A stretch of 64,000 bases of DNA from Pseudomonas serbica (GCF_028823535.1 NZ_JAQIYM010000021.1:24976-88975), one strand, 5' to 3'. Shown: positions 8,023-17,224, counted from the stretch's first letter. Translations and numbers: made by a program. The notes: generated by a model from the sequence alone, not told the origin.

Positions 8023-8366
8023 AGTTTGGGTTCCTCATCCCGGGCCGGGTGTGGCGCAGGCGCCACGGCGTGCGGCGCTTCACCTTCCGGCGTACGCGGC
8101 GTCGGCCAATCGGCGAACGGCCAGGGTTTCTGGTCGCTGTGAAAACTGCCGAAACGACCGATCTGGGCCAGGAACTGGCTCAGACTGTCGCCGAAGTTCA
8201 TCAGGCTGGCGCTCGGGGCGCCATAAATCAAACGATAGATCAACTGCACCAGTACCACAGCGCCGAGCAGGAACTGCGCCACCTGCCAAACCAGCAGGAA
8301 TACCACCATCCACAGCACCCGAAGCAGAATGGACTCGTATCTGGCTTCTACTTTTTGATCACTCAT
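8019..8366 (-). CDS. DUF4389 domain-containing membrane protein
   Basis: Small protein of 115 aa with one long hydrophobic stretch that could form one or two membrane helices (VLWMVVFLLVWQVAQFLLGAVVLVQLIYRLI, about residues 17-48). A FGDSLSQFLAQIGRFGSFHSDQKPWPF segment typical of DUF4389 proteins follows, then a proline/alanine-rich C-terminal tail. Function unknown. It sits between gpsA and sixA on the same strand, the same order I recall for other pseudomonads, with a 4-bp overlap with sixA. Confidence 0.82.
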   Translation of the reverse strand: MSDQKVEARYESILLRVLWMVVFLLVWQVAQFLLGAVVLVQLIYRLIYGAPSASLMNFGDSLSQFLAQIGRFGSFHSDQKPWPFADWPTPRTPEGEAPHAVAPAPHPARDEEPKL

Positions 8367-8395
8367 GTCTCGCTCCGTTCCGGTGAAGTAATGTT

Positions 8396-9421
8396 TCAGT
8401 TGAAGCCACTGGTGGAAATAAAGTCGACGTCGGTCTTCGGCTCGCCGCGCATCAACAGCTCGATCACCTGCTCAAGCGTGCGCCCTTCGAACAGGATCGC
8501 GTGCAGCCCGGCGACTAACGGCATGTACACGCCAACCTCCTGGGACTTGGCCTTGAGCACCTTGAGGGTGTTCACGCCTTCGGCAACTTCGCCCAGTCGA
8601 TTGACCGCCTCTTCGAGGCTCAAGCCCTGGCCAAGGGCGAATCCGACCTGATAGTTGCGGCTTTTTGGCGACGAGCAGGTGACGATCAGGTCACCCACGC
8701 CCGCCAGACCGAGGAATGTCATCGGGTTGGCGCCCTGATTCACGGCAAAGCGCGTCATTTCCGCCAGTGCCCGGGTAATCAGCATGCTCTTGGTGTTTTC
8801 GCCCATGCCCATCGCCACCGCCATGCCGGCGATGATCGCGTAGACGTTTTTCAACGCCCCGCCCAGCTCCACGCCAAAACGGTCGGCGCTGGCATACACG
8901 CGGAAGGTGCGGCCATGCAACACCTCCTGGACGTGCTGGCAGAGTTCTTCGTCTTCACTGGCGACCACGGTGGCGGTCAACGCGTGCTCGGCGATTTCAC
9001 GGGCCAGGTTCGGCCCGGACAACACGCCGATGCGAGCCAGTGGCGCGATCTCTTCGAGAATCTGACTCATCAGCTTGAACGTGTGGGCCTCGATGCCCTT
9101 GGTCAGGCTCACCAGCATTTTGCCGCTCAACCGTTCGGCGTGCGGGGCCAGCACCGAGCGCAACGCGCTGGAGGGTAGCGCGACGAAACTCAGGTCGCAG
9201 GCCTCCAGGGTGGCCTGCAGATCGGTGACCGGCGTCACACCGGGCAGGATCTTGATGCCTTTGAGGTATCGCGGGTTCTCGCGGTTGACCCGGATGGCCT
9301 CGGCCTGCTCGGGGTCACGCATCCATTGCAGGACTTGATGTCCATTTTCTGCCAGCAAGTTAGCCACGGCGGTACCAAAACTTCCGCCTCCCAAGACTGC
9401 GATCGGGCGCTGTTCAGTCAT
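8396..9421 (-). CDS. gpsA: Glycerol-3-phosphate dehydrogenase [NAD(P)+]
   Basis: Cytoplasmic enzyme of 341 aa that reduces dihydroxyacetone phosphate to sn-glycerol-3-phosphate for phospholipid synthesis. The N-terminal Rossmann motif GGGSFGTA is at about residues 11-18. It also has the SLTKGIEA loop, the catalytic Lys in GALKNVYAI and the GVGDLIVTCSSPKSRN segment. The ATG at 9421 starts MTEQRPIAVLGG; an upstream extension in the same frame looks non-coding. The gene lies a few kb from fabA-fabB, as I recall for P. aeruginosa. Confidence 0.96.
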   Translation of the reverse strand: MTEQRPIAVLGGGSFGTAVANLLAENGHQVLQWMRDPEQAEAIRVNRENPRYLKGIKILPGVTPVTDLQATLEACDLSFVALPSSALRSVLAPHAERLSGKMLVSLTKGIEAHTFKLMSQILEEIAPLARIGVLSGPNLAREIAEHALTATVVASEDEELCQHVQEVLHGRTFRVYASADRFGVELGGALKNVYAIIAGMAVAMGMGENTKSMLITRALAEMTRFAVNQGANPMTFLGLAGVGDLIVTCSSPKSRNYQVGFALGQGLSLEEAVNRLGEVAEGVNTLKVLKAKSQEVGVYMPLVAGLHAILFEGRTLEQVIELLMRGEPKTDVDFISTSGFN

Positions 9422-9616
9422 ATGCAATCCGTTAATCCATACCAGTGGCGATGCCGGCATTATACGGCGCGCCCACGTGTCGGCCAGTCCCCGCGTCAAT
9501 TACCGGCATGCGTAGGAAGAAGTCCGGAAATACATAGGAAAATGCTTACATCGTGACTGGAAAAGTCAACGGGCTCGGTTAACATGCGCGCCATCGATCG
9601 TTGACAAGGATGTGAT

Positions 9617-11740
9617 GTGTCCCTCGGTTCGCCTTCTCCCCGTACGCCCTTGGTACTGGCGCTGGTACTCAGCTCGCCAGCGCTGGCCGACGACTTGTTT
9701 CTAGACGGCGAACCGTTGCCGCAGGTACTCACGGCCACGCGACTGAAGCAGTCGCCGGCCGCCGTGCCGGGGAGCATGACGGTACTCGACAGCGCGCTGA
9801 TCAAGGCCAGCGGCGCCCGGGATATCAGCGAAGTACTACGCCTGGTACCGGGCATGATGGTCGGCCATATCAGCGGCAATCAGGCTACGGTGAACTACCA
9901 CGGCACCCGCGCCACCGATGCGCGGCGCATGCAGGTATTGATTGACGGCCGCTCGGTATACCGCGCAGGGCTGGCCACGGTGGACTGGAGCGATATTCCG
10001 GTGGCCATGGAGGACATCGAACGCATCGAAGTTTTCCGCGGCCCGAACACGGTCAGTTATGGCGCCAATGCGTTGATGGCGGTGGTCAACATCATCACGC
10101 GCAACCCGGTCGACAGCCATGGAACTCGAATCAAGGTCACCCGCGGCCAGCGTGGCATCGACGACTTCTATGCGAGCCAGGGCGTGGGTTGGGAGGATGG
10201 CGATTTGCGTCTGTCGCTGTCCGGTCAGCAAGACGATGGCTTTGACTCCGATCGCAACGGCGGCGACTACCATGACAGTCGACGCCTGAAGCGCTTCAAC
10301 CTTGCCGTCAGCCAGACCCTCGACGAACGGCAAGGCATCGATTGGCAAGTGAGCGCCAAGGATGGCACCAATCAGCGACCCTATACCTACCAACCGGTGT
10401 TCTCGGGGATTACCCGCGAAGGGGACAATTCCGACGTCACCGCCAAGGACTACGCCGGTTCGCTGCGCTGGAACTTCGACATTAATACCCGGCACAGTCT
10501 TTATATCCAGGGTTCGGCCCAGCATTGGGACCGTCAGCAAACCTGGCGTGCATGCGATGCCGAGCTTTCGTTCAGTCCCGAACTCACCGAGCTGTGGCGA
10601 CTCAACCCGAACTACACCGAACGCCTGGCGCGCAATATCGAGAGCTTTCTGGGCACCGGTGCACCGGACGGCGATCCGGCCCAACGCGCACTGGCCAATC
10701 AAGTCCTCGACCAGTGGCGCAACGGCGCCCGGCAAACGGTTTGCGGTGATATAGACCAAAGCACCCGGGAGTCGCGCTACGACCTTGAACTGCAGGACAC
10801 CCTGAGCCTGTCCGATAACCTGCGGCTGGTCAGCGGCTTGAACTATCGTTACGACCGGGCAGACTCCGAGACCTACTTCAATGGCACCCTCGATGACACC
10901 ACCTGGCGAGCATTCGGCCAGCTCGAATGGCGCGCCAGCGAACACTGGCTTGTGCAGGGCGGCGCCATGTTCGAAGACACGCAGTTGAGCGGCAGCTCAT
11001 TGACCCCGCGGATGGCGATCAACTATCTGATCAATCCGCGCCACGGCTTGCGTGCGGTGTACTCGGAAGCTATCCGCTCACCGGACATGTTCGAAAACAG
11101 CGTCAACTGGAGCTATCAGGTCACGCGCCTGCAACCCGGCGCCTATGGCCAGTCCAGTGCTCGCTATTTCGTCAAGACCCGCGGCCCCGGCGACCTCGAC
11201 CAGGAACGCATGCGTTCCCGGGAACTGGGCTACAACGGTTTTTTTGCCGAGTCGGGGTTGGCTGTCGATGTAAAGCTGTTCTACGACGAGATCACCGGGA
11301 TGATCAGTGAGCCGCTGCGCAACAATCAGTACATCGCCAGCAACGCCAACACCGCACGCTACACCGGCGCGGAGACTCAGCTCGACTGGAAAATCGGCAG
11401 CGCCGACCGGTTGCGCCTGACTTATGCCTACGTCGATGCTGACGCGAGCAATCCGCAGGATGCACAACAGACCGCACGCAACAGCGGCTCAGCTGCCTGG
11501 CTGCGCGACTGGGGCCACGGCTGGAACAGTGCACTCTTCTATTATGGTGACGACGCGCTCAACGGCTATCGCTTCGAACGCGTCGACACTCGCATCGCCA
11601 AGCGCATCCGCCTGGGCAAGGCCCATCTGGAGCTGGCTGGCGTGCTCCAGCAGCGCCTCGACAAACAGCCCACCACCTTTATCGACAACAATTATGACGA
11701 GCGTCGGGTGATGTATTTCAGCGCGGAGCTGGCGCTTTAA
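9617..11740 (+). CDS. TonB-dependent outer-membrane receptor
   Basis: Receptor of 707 aa with a short signal peptide (cleavage near SSPALA|DDL). The plug domain covers about residues 40-155 (VLTATRLKQSPAAVPGSMTVLD, VLIDGRSVYRAG, IEVFRGPNTVSYGANALMAVVNIITR), followed by a 22-strand barrel region. Start is GTG at 9617, six bases after AAGGA; the nearby ATGs are out of frame. The ligand is not predictable. Unlike siderophore receptors it has no adjacent sigma/anti-sigma or biosynthesis genes. It is first of an operon with a periplasmic binding protein (1-bp gap) and a hybrid kinase, so it may feed a sensory rather than an uptake line (inference). Confidence 0.9.
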   Translation: MSLGSPSPRTPLVLALVLSSPALADDLFLDGEPLPQVLTATRLKQSPAAVPGSMTVLDSALIKASGARDISEVLRLVPGMMVGHISGNQATVNYHGTRATDARRMQVLIDGRSVYRAGLATVDWSDIPVAMEDIERIEVFRGPNTVSYGANALMAVVNIITRNPVDSHGTRIKVTRGQRGIDDFYASQGVGWEDGDLRLSLSGQQDDGFDSDRNGGDYHDSRRLKRFNLAVSQTLDERQGIDWQVSAKDGTNQRPYTYQPVFSGITREGDNSDVTAKDYAGSLRWNFDINTRHSLYIQGSAQHWDRQQTWRACDAELSFSPELTELWRLNPNYTERLARNIESFLGTGAPDGDPAQRALANQVLDQWRNGARQTVCGDIDQSTRESRYDLELQDTLSLSDNLRLVSGLNYRYDRADSETYFNGTLDDTTWRAFGQLEWRASEHWLVQGGAMFEDTQLSGSSLTPRMAINYLINPRHGLRAVYSEAIRSPDMFENSVNWSYQVTRLQPGAYGQSSARYFVKTRGPGDLDQERMRSRELGYNGFFAESGLAVDVKLFYDEITGMISEPLRNNQYIASNANTARYTGAETQLDWKIGSADRLRLTYAYVDADASNPQDAQQTARNSGSAAWLRDWGHGWNSALFYYGDDALNGYRFERVDTRIAKRIRLGKAHLELAGVLQQRLDKQPTTFIDNNYDERRVMYFSAELAL

Positions 11741-11741
11741 G

Positions 11742-12674
11742 ATGCCGCATCGTCCGTCGCGCAAGCCGCCAACCCTGGCCCAACTGCTGGCCATTGTCTG
11801 CCTGGTATTCGGTGGCTGGCTAAACAGCCTGTCGGCCGACGCCGCGGACATTCTCCTGATCGGGGTCGACGACAGCCCCGGCATGCAATCCTTTGCCCGG
11901 GCCCTGCGGCAATTGCGACCGGCCGACAACGTGCACTTTCAACCACTGGCCAGCCTGCCGCCACCGGGCAAGCTGGAGGCAGACACCCGCTTGATCCTGC
12001 TCGACCTGCCCAGTCTCGACTGGCGCCTGCAGGACATCCACGGCCCGGCGACGCTGGTGCTGCGCATCAGCCGACTGCAGGCACGGCAACACCTGGGCCA
12101 AGCCCTGCCCGCGCACCTCTGCCTGCTCTGGAGCGATCCGCCGCTGGACCGGCAATTGCGCCTCACCCGCGTGCTGCTGCCCGAGGTCAAACGGGTTGGC
12201 GTGCTGTACGACCGCCATAGCGAATTCCTGTTGAAGGAACTGCGCCAGGCCGCCCATCCCTTGGGTCTTGAAGTGGTCACCGAGCGTTGGGACAACACTC
12301 AGGACAGTCGTCCTTTGCAGGCGTTGCTGGAGAATAGTGATGTATTGCTGGGCCTCGACGATCCCGATCTGTACAACCCGAAAACCGCGAAAAACCTGTT
12401 GCTCAGCAGCTACGCGCGCCAACGGGCCCTGATCGGCCCCAATGCAGGGTTCGTCAAGGCCGGGAGCCTGGCCAGCACCTACAGTGATCAGGACGACTGG
12501 CTGGCAATTCTCGATGAACTACTCGACCAACCGCCCGCCACCTGGCCGCGCACGCAGTACCCACGCCGCTTTAAAGTCACAAGCAACCTTCAGGTGTCTC
12601 GCTCCCTGGGTCTGGAACCGGTGAACGATGCGACTGTCGCGACGCTGCTGGCAGAAGGAGAACGCCACCCATGA
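11742..12674 (+). CDS. Periplasmic ABC-type substrate-binding protein (PF04392-like)
   Basis: 310 aa with a hydrophobic signal segment (about residues 14-31, cleavage near SADA|ADIL). The late part NPKTAKNLLLSSYARQ...GFVKAGSLASTYSDQ...YPRRFKVTSNLQVSRSLGLEP follows the pattern of the ABC_sub_bind family. There, such proteins normally deliver a ligand to a permease, but no permease or ATPase gene is present here. The gene starts one base after the receptor stop and its TGA overlaps the kinase ATG by 4 bp. This suggests it presents a ligand to the kinase's periplasmic domain (inference). Position matches PA1612 of P. aeruginosa from memory. Confidence 0.8.
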   Translation: MPHRPSRKPPTLAQLLAIVCLVFGGWLNSLSADAADILLIGVDDSPGMQSFARALRQLRPADNVHFQPLASLPPPGKLEADTRLILLDLPSLDWRLQDIHGPATLVLRISRLQARQHLGQALPAHLCLLWSDPPLDRQLRLTRVLLPEVKRVGVLYDRHSEFLLKELRQAAHPLGLEVVTERWDNTQDSRPLQALLENSDVLLGLDDPDLYNPKTAKNLLLSSYARQRALIGPNAGFVKAGSLASTYSDQDDWLAILDELLDQPPATWPRTQYPRRFKVTSNLQVSRSLGLEPVNDATVATLLAEGERHP

Positions 12675-14572
12675 CCTTCCGTCGCCGCTGGGACATCAGT
12701 ACCCGCACCCAGATCATCAGCCTCGGCCCTGCCCTGCTGCTGACGTTGCTGTTAATCAGCTTCTTTACCTTCGTGCGGATCCAGGACTTGCGCCAGGAGC
12801 TCAACCACACCGGCCAGTTGATTGCCAACCAACTGGCGCCGGCCACCGAATACGGGGTGATTTCGGGCAATAACGAGGTCCTCGAAAGCCTGCTCAAGGC
12901 CACGTTGGCCACGCCCAACGTGCGGTTCCTGGAAGTGCAGGACAGCGCCAACCGGATTCTGGTGTACGTCGAACAACCCTCGGCAAGCTACCACCAGCCG
13001 CACCAGGTCGAAGTGTTCCAGGCCCCCGTACGCCTGCAGCGAATCGCGCTGCACAATGATTTTTTCCAGGACGGCAAAGTGCCCCCCACGGCGCCCGCCG
13101 AGGATTATCTGGGCCGGGTGATCGTCGGCCTGTCCAATGACGCGTTCAACCAGCGCCAGCAGGAAATCCTGCTCAAGGCTGGCATCCTGGCGCTGTTCGC
13201 CCTGCTGTTTACCTTCCTGGTTGCCCGGCGCCTGGCCTCGAGCCTGTCGCAACCCATCCGGGATATCGGTGATGCGGTGAAGGCGATCCAGGCCGGCGAC
13301 TACAAAACGCCCCTGCCCATCGTCGACGACACCGAACTGGGTGCCCTGTCGCAACACATCAACAACCTCGCCAAGGGGTTGGAACAGGCCAGTCATGAGC
13401 AGCATCAGGCCATGGCGCAGTTGATCCAGACCCGCGAGGAAGCGGAAAAGGCCAACAACGCCAAGTCAGATTTCCTTGCCATGATGAGCCACGAACTGCG
13501 CACACCGATGAATGGCGTGCTGGGCATGCTGCAGCTGCTGGAAACCACCCAGATGACCGAGGAACAGGTCGAATATGCCGCGCTGGCCTCGGAATCCACC
13601 GAGCATCTGCTCAAGGTCATCAATGACATTCTGGATTTTTCGCGGATCGAACGCTCGGAACTGGAACTGGAACACATTCCCTTCAATCTCGCGGATCTGA
13701 TCGCCAGCTGTGCCCAGTCATTCCAGCACAGCGCCGTACAACGCGGGCTCGACCTGCAGTTGCAGATTCCGGCGGACATGCGCGCGCTGCAGGTTCAAGG
13801 CGACCCGACGCGCATCCGGCAAATACTGGTCAATCTGGTTGGCAATGCTCTGAAGTTTACCGAGCAGGGCCGGGTCTCCATCGAATCGCAGTGGCAGTCC
13901 CTGGATCACGAACTGCTGTGGTTCACCTGCACGGTACGCGACAGCGGAATTGGAATTCCCTCGCAAAGCCTGGAATTGATGTTCGACGCGTTTCAGCAGG
14001 CCGACAGTTCCATTTCAAGACGCTATGGCGGTACGGGCCTGGGCCTGCCGATTGCGCGAACGCTCGCCGAACGCATGGGGGGCACCTTGCGCGCCCAGAG
14101 CGAGGAAGGCCGTGGCTCGGTGTTCACCCTGGAAATTCCGCTGGCGTTGTATCAACAGGCCTTGCCAGCGCGAGTACCGCGCGTATCGACCCACAAAGGT
14201 GACGGCGAAGGGCGCAATGTGCTGCTGGTCGAGGACAACCCGGTCAACCAGACGGTGATCGAAGCCATGCTGCGCAGCCTGGGCTTTACTGTCAGCGTCG
14301 CCGCCGATGGCGCACAGGCTGTGCGCAGTGCCGAGAGCCTGATTTTCGAAGCGATACTGATGGACTGCCGACTGCCGGTCATCGACGGCTATGAAGCCAC
14401 TCGCCAGATCCGTGAACTGCCCGGTTGCACCGACTTGCCGATCATCGCCCTGACCGCCAACGCCTTGCAGGGTGATCGGGAAGCCTGCCTGTCGGCAGGA
14501 ATGAACGATTACCTGGCCAAGCCCTTCAAACGAACCGATCTACAGCAAATTCTGCAGCGATGGGTGCAGTAG
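12671..14572 (+). CDS. Hybrid sensor histidine kinase (PA1611-like)
   Basis: Inner-membrane hybrid kinase of 633 aa. TM1 is about residues 17-37, a periplasmic domain about 38-168, TM2 about 170-190, and HAMP about 190-245. The dimerisation domain has MMSHELRTPMNGVLGML, then an ATPase domain (NLVGNALKFTEQG, DSGIGIP, GGTGLGLPI). The C-terminal receiver about 515-630 has VLLVEDNPVN, MDCRLPVIDGYE and AKPFK. There is no Hpt domain, so the phosphate must go to a separate Hpt protein. The gene next to fabA in P. aeruginosa is PA1611, reported to feed HptB and to bind RetS; orthology here rests on position and architecture. Confidence 0.9.
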   Translation: MTFRRRWDISTRTQIISLGPALLLTLLLISFFTFVRIQDLRQELNHTGQLIANQLAPATEYGVISGNNEVLESLLKATLATPNVRFLEVQDSANRILVYVEQPSASYHQPHQVEVFQAPVRLQRIALHNDFFQDGKVPPTAPAEDYLGRVIVGLSNDAFNQRQQEILLKAGILALFALLFTFLVARRLASSLSQPIRDIGDAVKAIQAGDYKTPLPIVDDTELGALSQHINNLAKGLEQASHEQHQAMAQLIQTREEAEKANNAKSDFLAMMSHELRTPMNGVLGMLQLLETTQMTEEQVEYAALASESTEHLLKVINDILDFSRIERSELELEHIPFNLADLIASCAQSFQHSAVQRGLDLQLQIPADMRALQVQGDPTRIRQILVNLVGNALKFTEQGRVSIESQWQSLDHELLWFTCTVRDSGIGIPSQSLELMFDAFQQADSSISRRYGGTGLGLPIARTLAERMGGTLRAQSEEGRGSVFTLEIPLALYQQALPARVPRVSTHKGDGEGRNVLLVEDNPVNQTVIEAMLRSLGFTVSVAADGAQAVRSAESLIFEAILMDCRLPVIDGYEATRQIRELPGCTDLPIIALTANALQGDREACLSAGMNDYLAKPFKRTDLQQILQRWVQ

Positions 14573-14670
14573 TACAGGCCTTTCGAGCATCTGCGACTGG
14601 CGTGAAAGGCGAAAGTGCGGCAGTCTTAGGCACCCGTACAAGTCCGAAATTGGGCTTGATTAAAAATTTC

Positions 14671-14688
14671 AGTGCACAAGTGTACATT
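14671..14688 (+). promoter_or_regulatory. Candidate DesT-type operator in the fabA promoter
   Basis: 18-bp imperfect palindrome AGTGCACAAGTGTACATT, 132 bp before fabA. Length, spacing and the AGTG..CA core resemble the palindrome bound by the TetR-family repressor DesT, which in P. aeruginosa tunes fabAB by the saturated/unsaturated acyl-CoA ratio. I see the palindrome; the assignment to DesT is inference. Confidence 0.4.
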
Positions 14689-14819
14689 CATGTCCTTGGT
14701 GCTGTGACTTTCACTACAACGCAATAGTCTATGAGTAGGCTGCCGGTTCGAGGCATGAACGCTTCGATCGGCCGGGAAGATTTGCCCCACCTGCCGCATG
14801 GGACTATTGAGGAGCTCGC

Positions 14820-15335
14820 ATGACCAAACAAAACGCCTTTACCCGGGAAGACCTGCTGCGCTGCAGTCGCGGTGAGCTGTTCGGCCCAGGTAACGCGCAA
14901 CTGCCCGCCCCGAACATGCTGATGGTCGATCGCATCACCCTGATCAGCGAAGAAGGTGGCAAGTACGGCAAAGGTGAGTTGGTCGCCGAGCTGGATATCA
15001 CTCCGGACCTGTGGTTCTTCGCCTGTCACTTCGAAGGCGATCCGGTGATGCCGGGCTGCCTGGGCCTCGACGCCATGTGGCAACTGGTCGGCTTCTTCCT
15101 GGGCTGGCAAGGTCTGCCGGGCCGCGGTCGTGCGCTGGGTTCTGGCGAAGTGAAATTCTTCGGCCAGGTCCTGCCGACTGCCAAGAAAGTCACCTATAAC
15201 ATTCATATCAAGCGTGTCCTCAAAGGCAAGCTGAACCTGGCCATCGCCGACGGTTCGGTGACTGTCGACGGTCGCGAAATCTACACCGCCGAAGGCCTCC
15301 GGGTCGGCGTGTTCACCTCCACTGACAACTTCTAA
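14820..15335 (+). CDS. fabA: 3-hydroxydecanoyl-ACP dehydratase/isomerase
   Basis: 171 aa, the normal FabA length. It dehydrates 3-hydroxydecanoyl-ACP and isomerises trans-2- to cis-3-decenoyl-ACP, the branch point to unsaturated fatty acids. The catalytic His70 lies in FACHFEGDPVMPGC and Asp84 in LGLDAMWQ, at the same numbers as in E. coli. GAGGAG lies upstream of the ATG. The gene is followed by fabB after 11 bp, forming the classical fabAB operon. Confidence 0.98.
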   Translation: MTKQNAFTREDLLRCSRGELFGPGNAQLPAPNMLMVDRITLISEEGGKYGKGELVAELDITPDLWFFACHFEGDPVMPGCLGLDAMWQLVGFFLGWQGLPGRGRALGSGEVKFFGQVLPTAKKVTYNIHIKRVLKGKLNLAIADGSVTVDGREIYTAEGLRVGVFTSTDNF

Positions 15336-15346
15336 GGGTTATCCGC

Positions 15347-16567
15347 ATGCGCCGCGTCGTTATCACTGGTCTGGGCATTGTTTCGTGCCTGGGCAATGAC
15401 AAAGAGACCGTCTCCGCTAACCTGCGTGCAAGCCGCCCTGGCATCCGGTTCAACCCGGAATATGCCGAAATGGGTCTGCGTAGCCAGGTTTCCGGCTCCA
15501 TTGACCTCAACCTTGAAGAACTGATCGATCGCAAGATCTATCGCTTCGTCGGCCACGCGGCGGCATACGCCTACCTGGCCATGAAAGACGCCATCGCTGA
15601 CTCCGGCCTGACCGAAGAGCAGGTTTCCAACCCGCGTACCGGCCTGATCGCCGGTTCCGGTGGTGCATCGACGCTGAACCAGATGGAAGCGCTGGACATC
15701 CTGCGCGAAAAAGGCGTCAAGCGCGTTGGCCCATACCGTGTAACGCGGACCATGAGCAGCACCGTTTCCGCCTGCCTGGCCACGCCGTTCAAGATCAAGG
15801 GCCTGAACTACTCCATCGCTTCTGCCTGCGCCACCAGTGCTCACTGCATCGGTACCGCCATGGAACAGATCCAGATGGGCAAGCAGGACATCGTCTTCGC
15901 CGGCGGCGGTGAAGAAGAGCACTGGAGCCAGTCGTTCCTGTTCGACGCCATGGGCGCACTGTCCAGCAAGCGTAACGACACCCCGGAACAAGCTTCCCGC
16001 GCCTACGACGCCGACCGTGACGGTTTCGTCATCGCTGGCGGCGGCGGCATGGTCGTGGTTGAAGAGCTGGAACACGCCCTGGCCCGCGGTGCGAAGATCT
16101 ACGCGGAAATCGTTGGTTATGGCGCGACGTCCGACGGCTACGACATGGTTGCCCCAAGTGGCGAAGGCGCGATCCGCTGCATGCAGCAGGCGCTGTCCAC
16201 CGTCGACACCCCTATCGACTACTTGAATACCCACGGCACTTCGACTCCGGTCGGCGACGTCGCGGAAATGAAAGGCGTGCGTGAAGTGTTCGGCGACAAG
16301 GCTCCGGCCATCAGCTCCACCAAGAGCCTGTCGGGTCACTCCCTGGGCGCCGCCGGCGTTCACGAAGCGATCTATTGCATGCTGATGATGGAAGGCAACT
16401 TCATTGCCGGCTCCGCCAACATCGACGAACTGGACCCTGAAGTGGCCGACCTGCCGGTGCTGACCAAGACCCGCGAAAACGCCACCATCAACACCGTGAT
16501 GAGCAACAGCTTCGGCTTCGGCGGCACCAACGCCACGCTGGTACTGAAGCGCTGGGAAGGCAAGTAA
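15347..16567 (+). CDS. fabB: 3-oxoacyl-ACP synthase I
   Basis: 406 aa condensing enzyme that elongates cis-3-decenoyl-ACP made by FabA. The catalytic Cys161 lies in SACATSAHC, with His296 in NTHGTSTP and His331 in KSLSGHSLGAAG, the Cys-His-His triad of KAS I. GNDKETV near the N-terminus and the FGFGGTNATLV C-terminus are typical. It is co-transcribed with fabA and ends at a strong terminator. Confidence 0.98.
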   Translation: MRRVVITGLGIVSCLGNDKETVSANLRASRPGIRFNPEYAEMGLRSQVSGSIDLNLEELIDRKIYRFVGHAAAYAYLAMKDAIADSGLTEEQVSNPRTGLIAGSGGASTLNQMEALDILREKGVKRVGPYRVTRTMSSTVSACLATPFKIKGLNYSIASACATSAHCIGTAMEQIQMGKQDIVFAGGGEEEHWSQSFLFDAMGALSSKRNDTPEQASRAYDADRDGFVIAGGGGMVVVEELEHALARGAKIYAEIVGYGATSDGYDMVAPSGEGAIRCMQQALSTVDTPIDYLNTHGTSTPVGDVAEMKGVREVFGDKAPAISSTKSLSGHSLGAAGVHEAIYCMLMMEGNFIAGSANIDELDPEVADLPVLTKTRENATINTVMSNSFGFGGTNATLVLKRWEGK

Positions 16568-16591
16568 TTCCCCGCTGCTGAGCCGCACATG

Positions 16592-16626
16592 AAAACGCCC
16601 CGACTGGTTCGGGGCGTTTTTTTTTT
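16592..16626 (+). terminator. Rho-independent terminator of fabAB
   Basis: Stem AAAACGCCCCGA paired with TCGGGGCGTTTT around a short loop, followed by about ten T residues. It lies 25 bp after the fabB stop. Confidence 0.93.
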
Positions 16627-16658
16627 GCCTTCAGTGAATGGACCAACACTGCGCGCCA

Positions 16659-16765
16659 TGTGGGAGCGGGCTTGCTCGCGAAGGCGGCTGCACATTCAAC
16701 ATTGATGGAACCTGAGACTCCGTCTTCATGAGCAAGTCGAATCGTCGAACCGCCGCTCCCACAGG
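16659..16765. repeat. Degenerate REP pair (REPIN-like)
   Basis: The left arm TGTGGGAGCGGGCTTGCTCG and the following GAAGGCGG match the arms at 18676, 33392 and 53768. The right arm, ending CCGCTCCCACA, is diverged and contains substitutions in the GCGAGCAAGC part. An inner CATTCAACATTGATG stretch is shared with the other copies. The 419-bp gap 16568-16986 also holds the fabB terminator and the leader of the small gene at 16987; I see nothing else in it. Confidence 0.7.
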
Positions 16766-16986
16766 GTCAGCGTTTTGCCCACAGGCCTTGGGCATGAAGA
16801 TGAAGCTTTTGTCATGAAACTTCAGGACCTGCGACTGAATGTCGCGGTTTCCGTGGGCTGCAGGACAGTTGCCGTTTTTGCAAGAATCCCTTTCCAAACA
16901 CAGTCGTTTACTTAGCAAGCTACCAAACCCTATAACAGAGTCCTGCACATGCCTTGCTGCAGATAAACAGAGATTGGAGCTAGCAG

Positions 16987-17175
16987 ATGACTGTAAAAGT
17001 AACTGAACGCGACGATTCACACATGTCCCATGAAGGCGTAGCCGCCGGCATCCGGATCTGGGATGTGTACCAACAAGACTTGCTGGTCGGGATGTTCCAC
17101 TCCGAGACTGACGCCCACAGCTACAAGGCCGAACTGGAAATCCTGGAGCAGCAACGAGAATTACGCTCCGCCTGA
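16987..17175 (+). CDS. Small conserved hypothetical protein, 62 aa
   Basis: Reading frame with a GGAG ribosome site seven bases before ATG and a dedicated terminator 24 bp after the stop, both signs of a real gene. The protein is soluble, with a central IRIWDVYQQDLLVGMFHSETDAHSYKAELE segment that looks like one short beta-hairpin followed by a helix. I do not recognise a named family. It stands alone between fabB and the convergent DUF2058 gene. Confidence 0.7.
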   Translation: MTVKVTERDDSHMSHEGVAAGIRIWDVYQQDLLVGMFHSETDAHSYKAELEILEQQRELRSA

Positions 17176-17198
17176 GCAATGACCGCATTGAAAACGAC

Positions 17199-17224
17199 AA
17201 ACCCCGCCATGAGCGGGGTTTTTC
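17199..17224. terminator. Bidirectional terminator between the 62-aa gene and the DUF2058 gene
   Basis: AACCCCGC / GCGGGGTT arms around CATGA with a T-run on the plus side and an A-run on the other, placed between two convergent genes. Confidence 0.88.
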
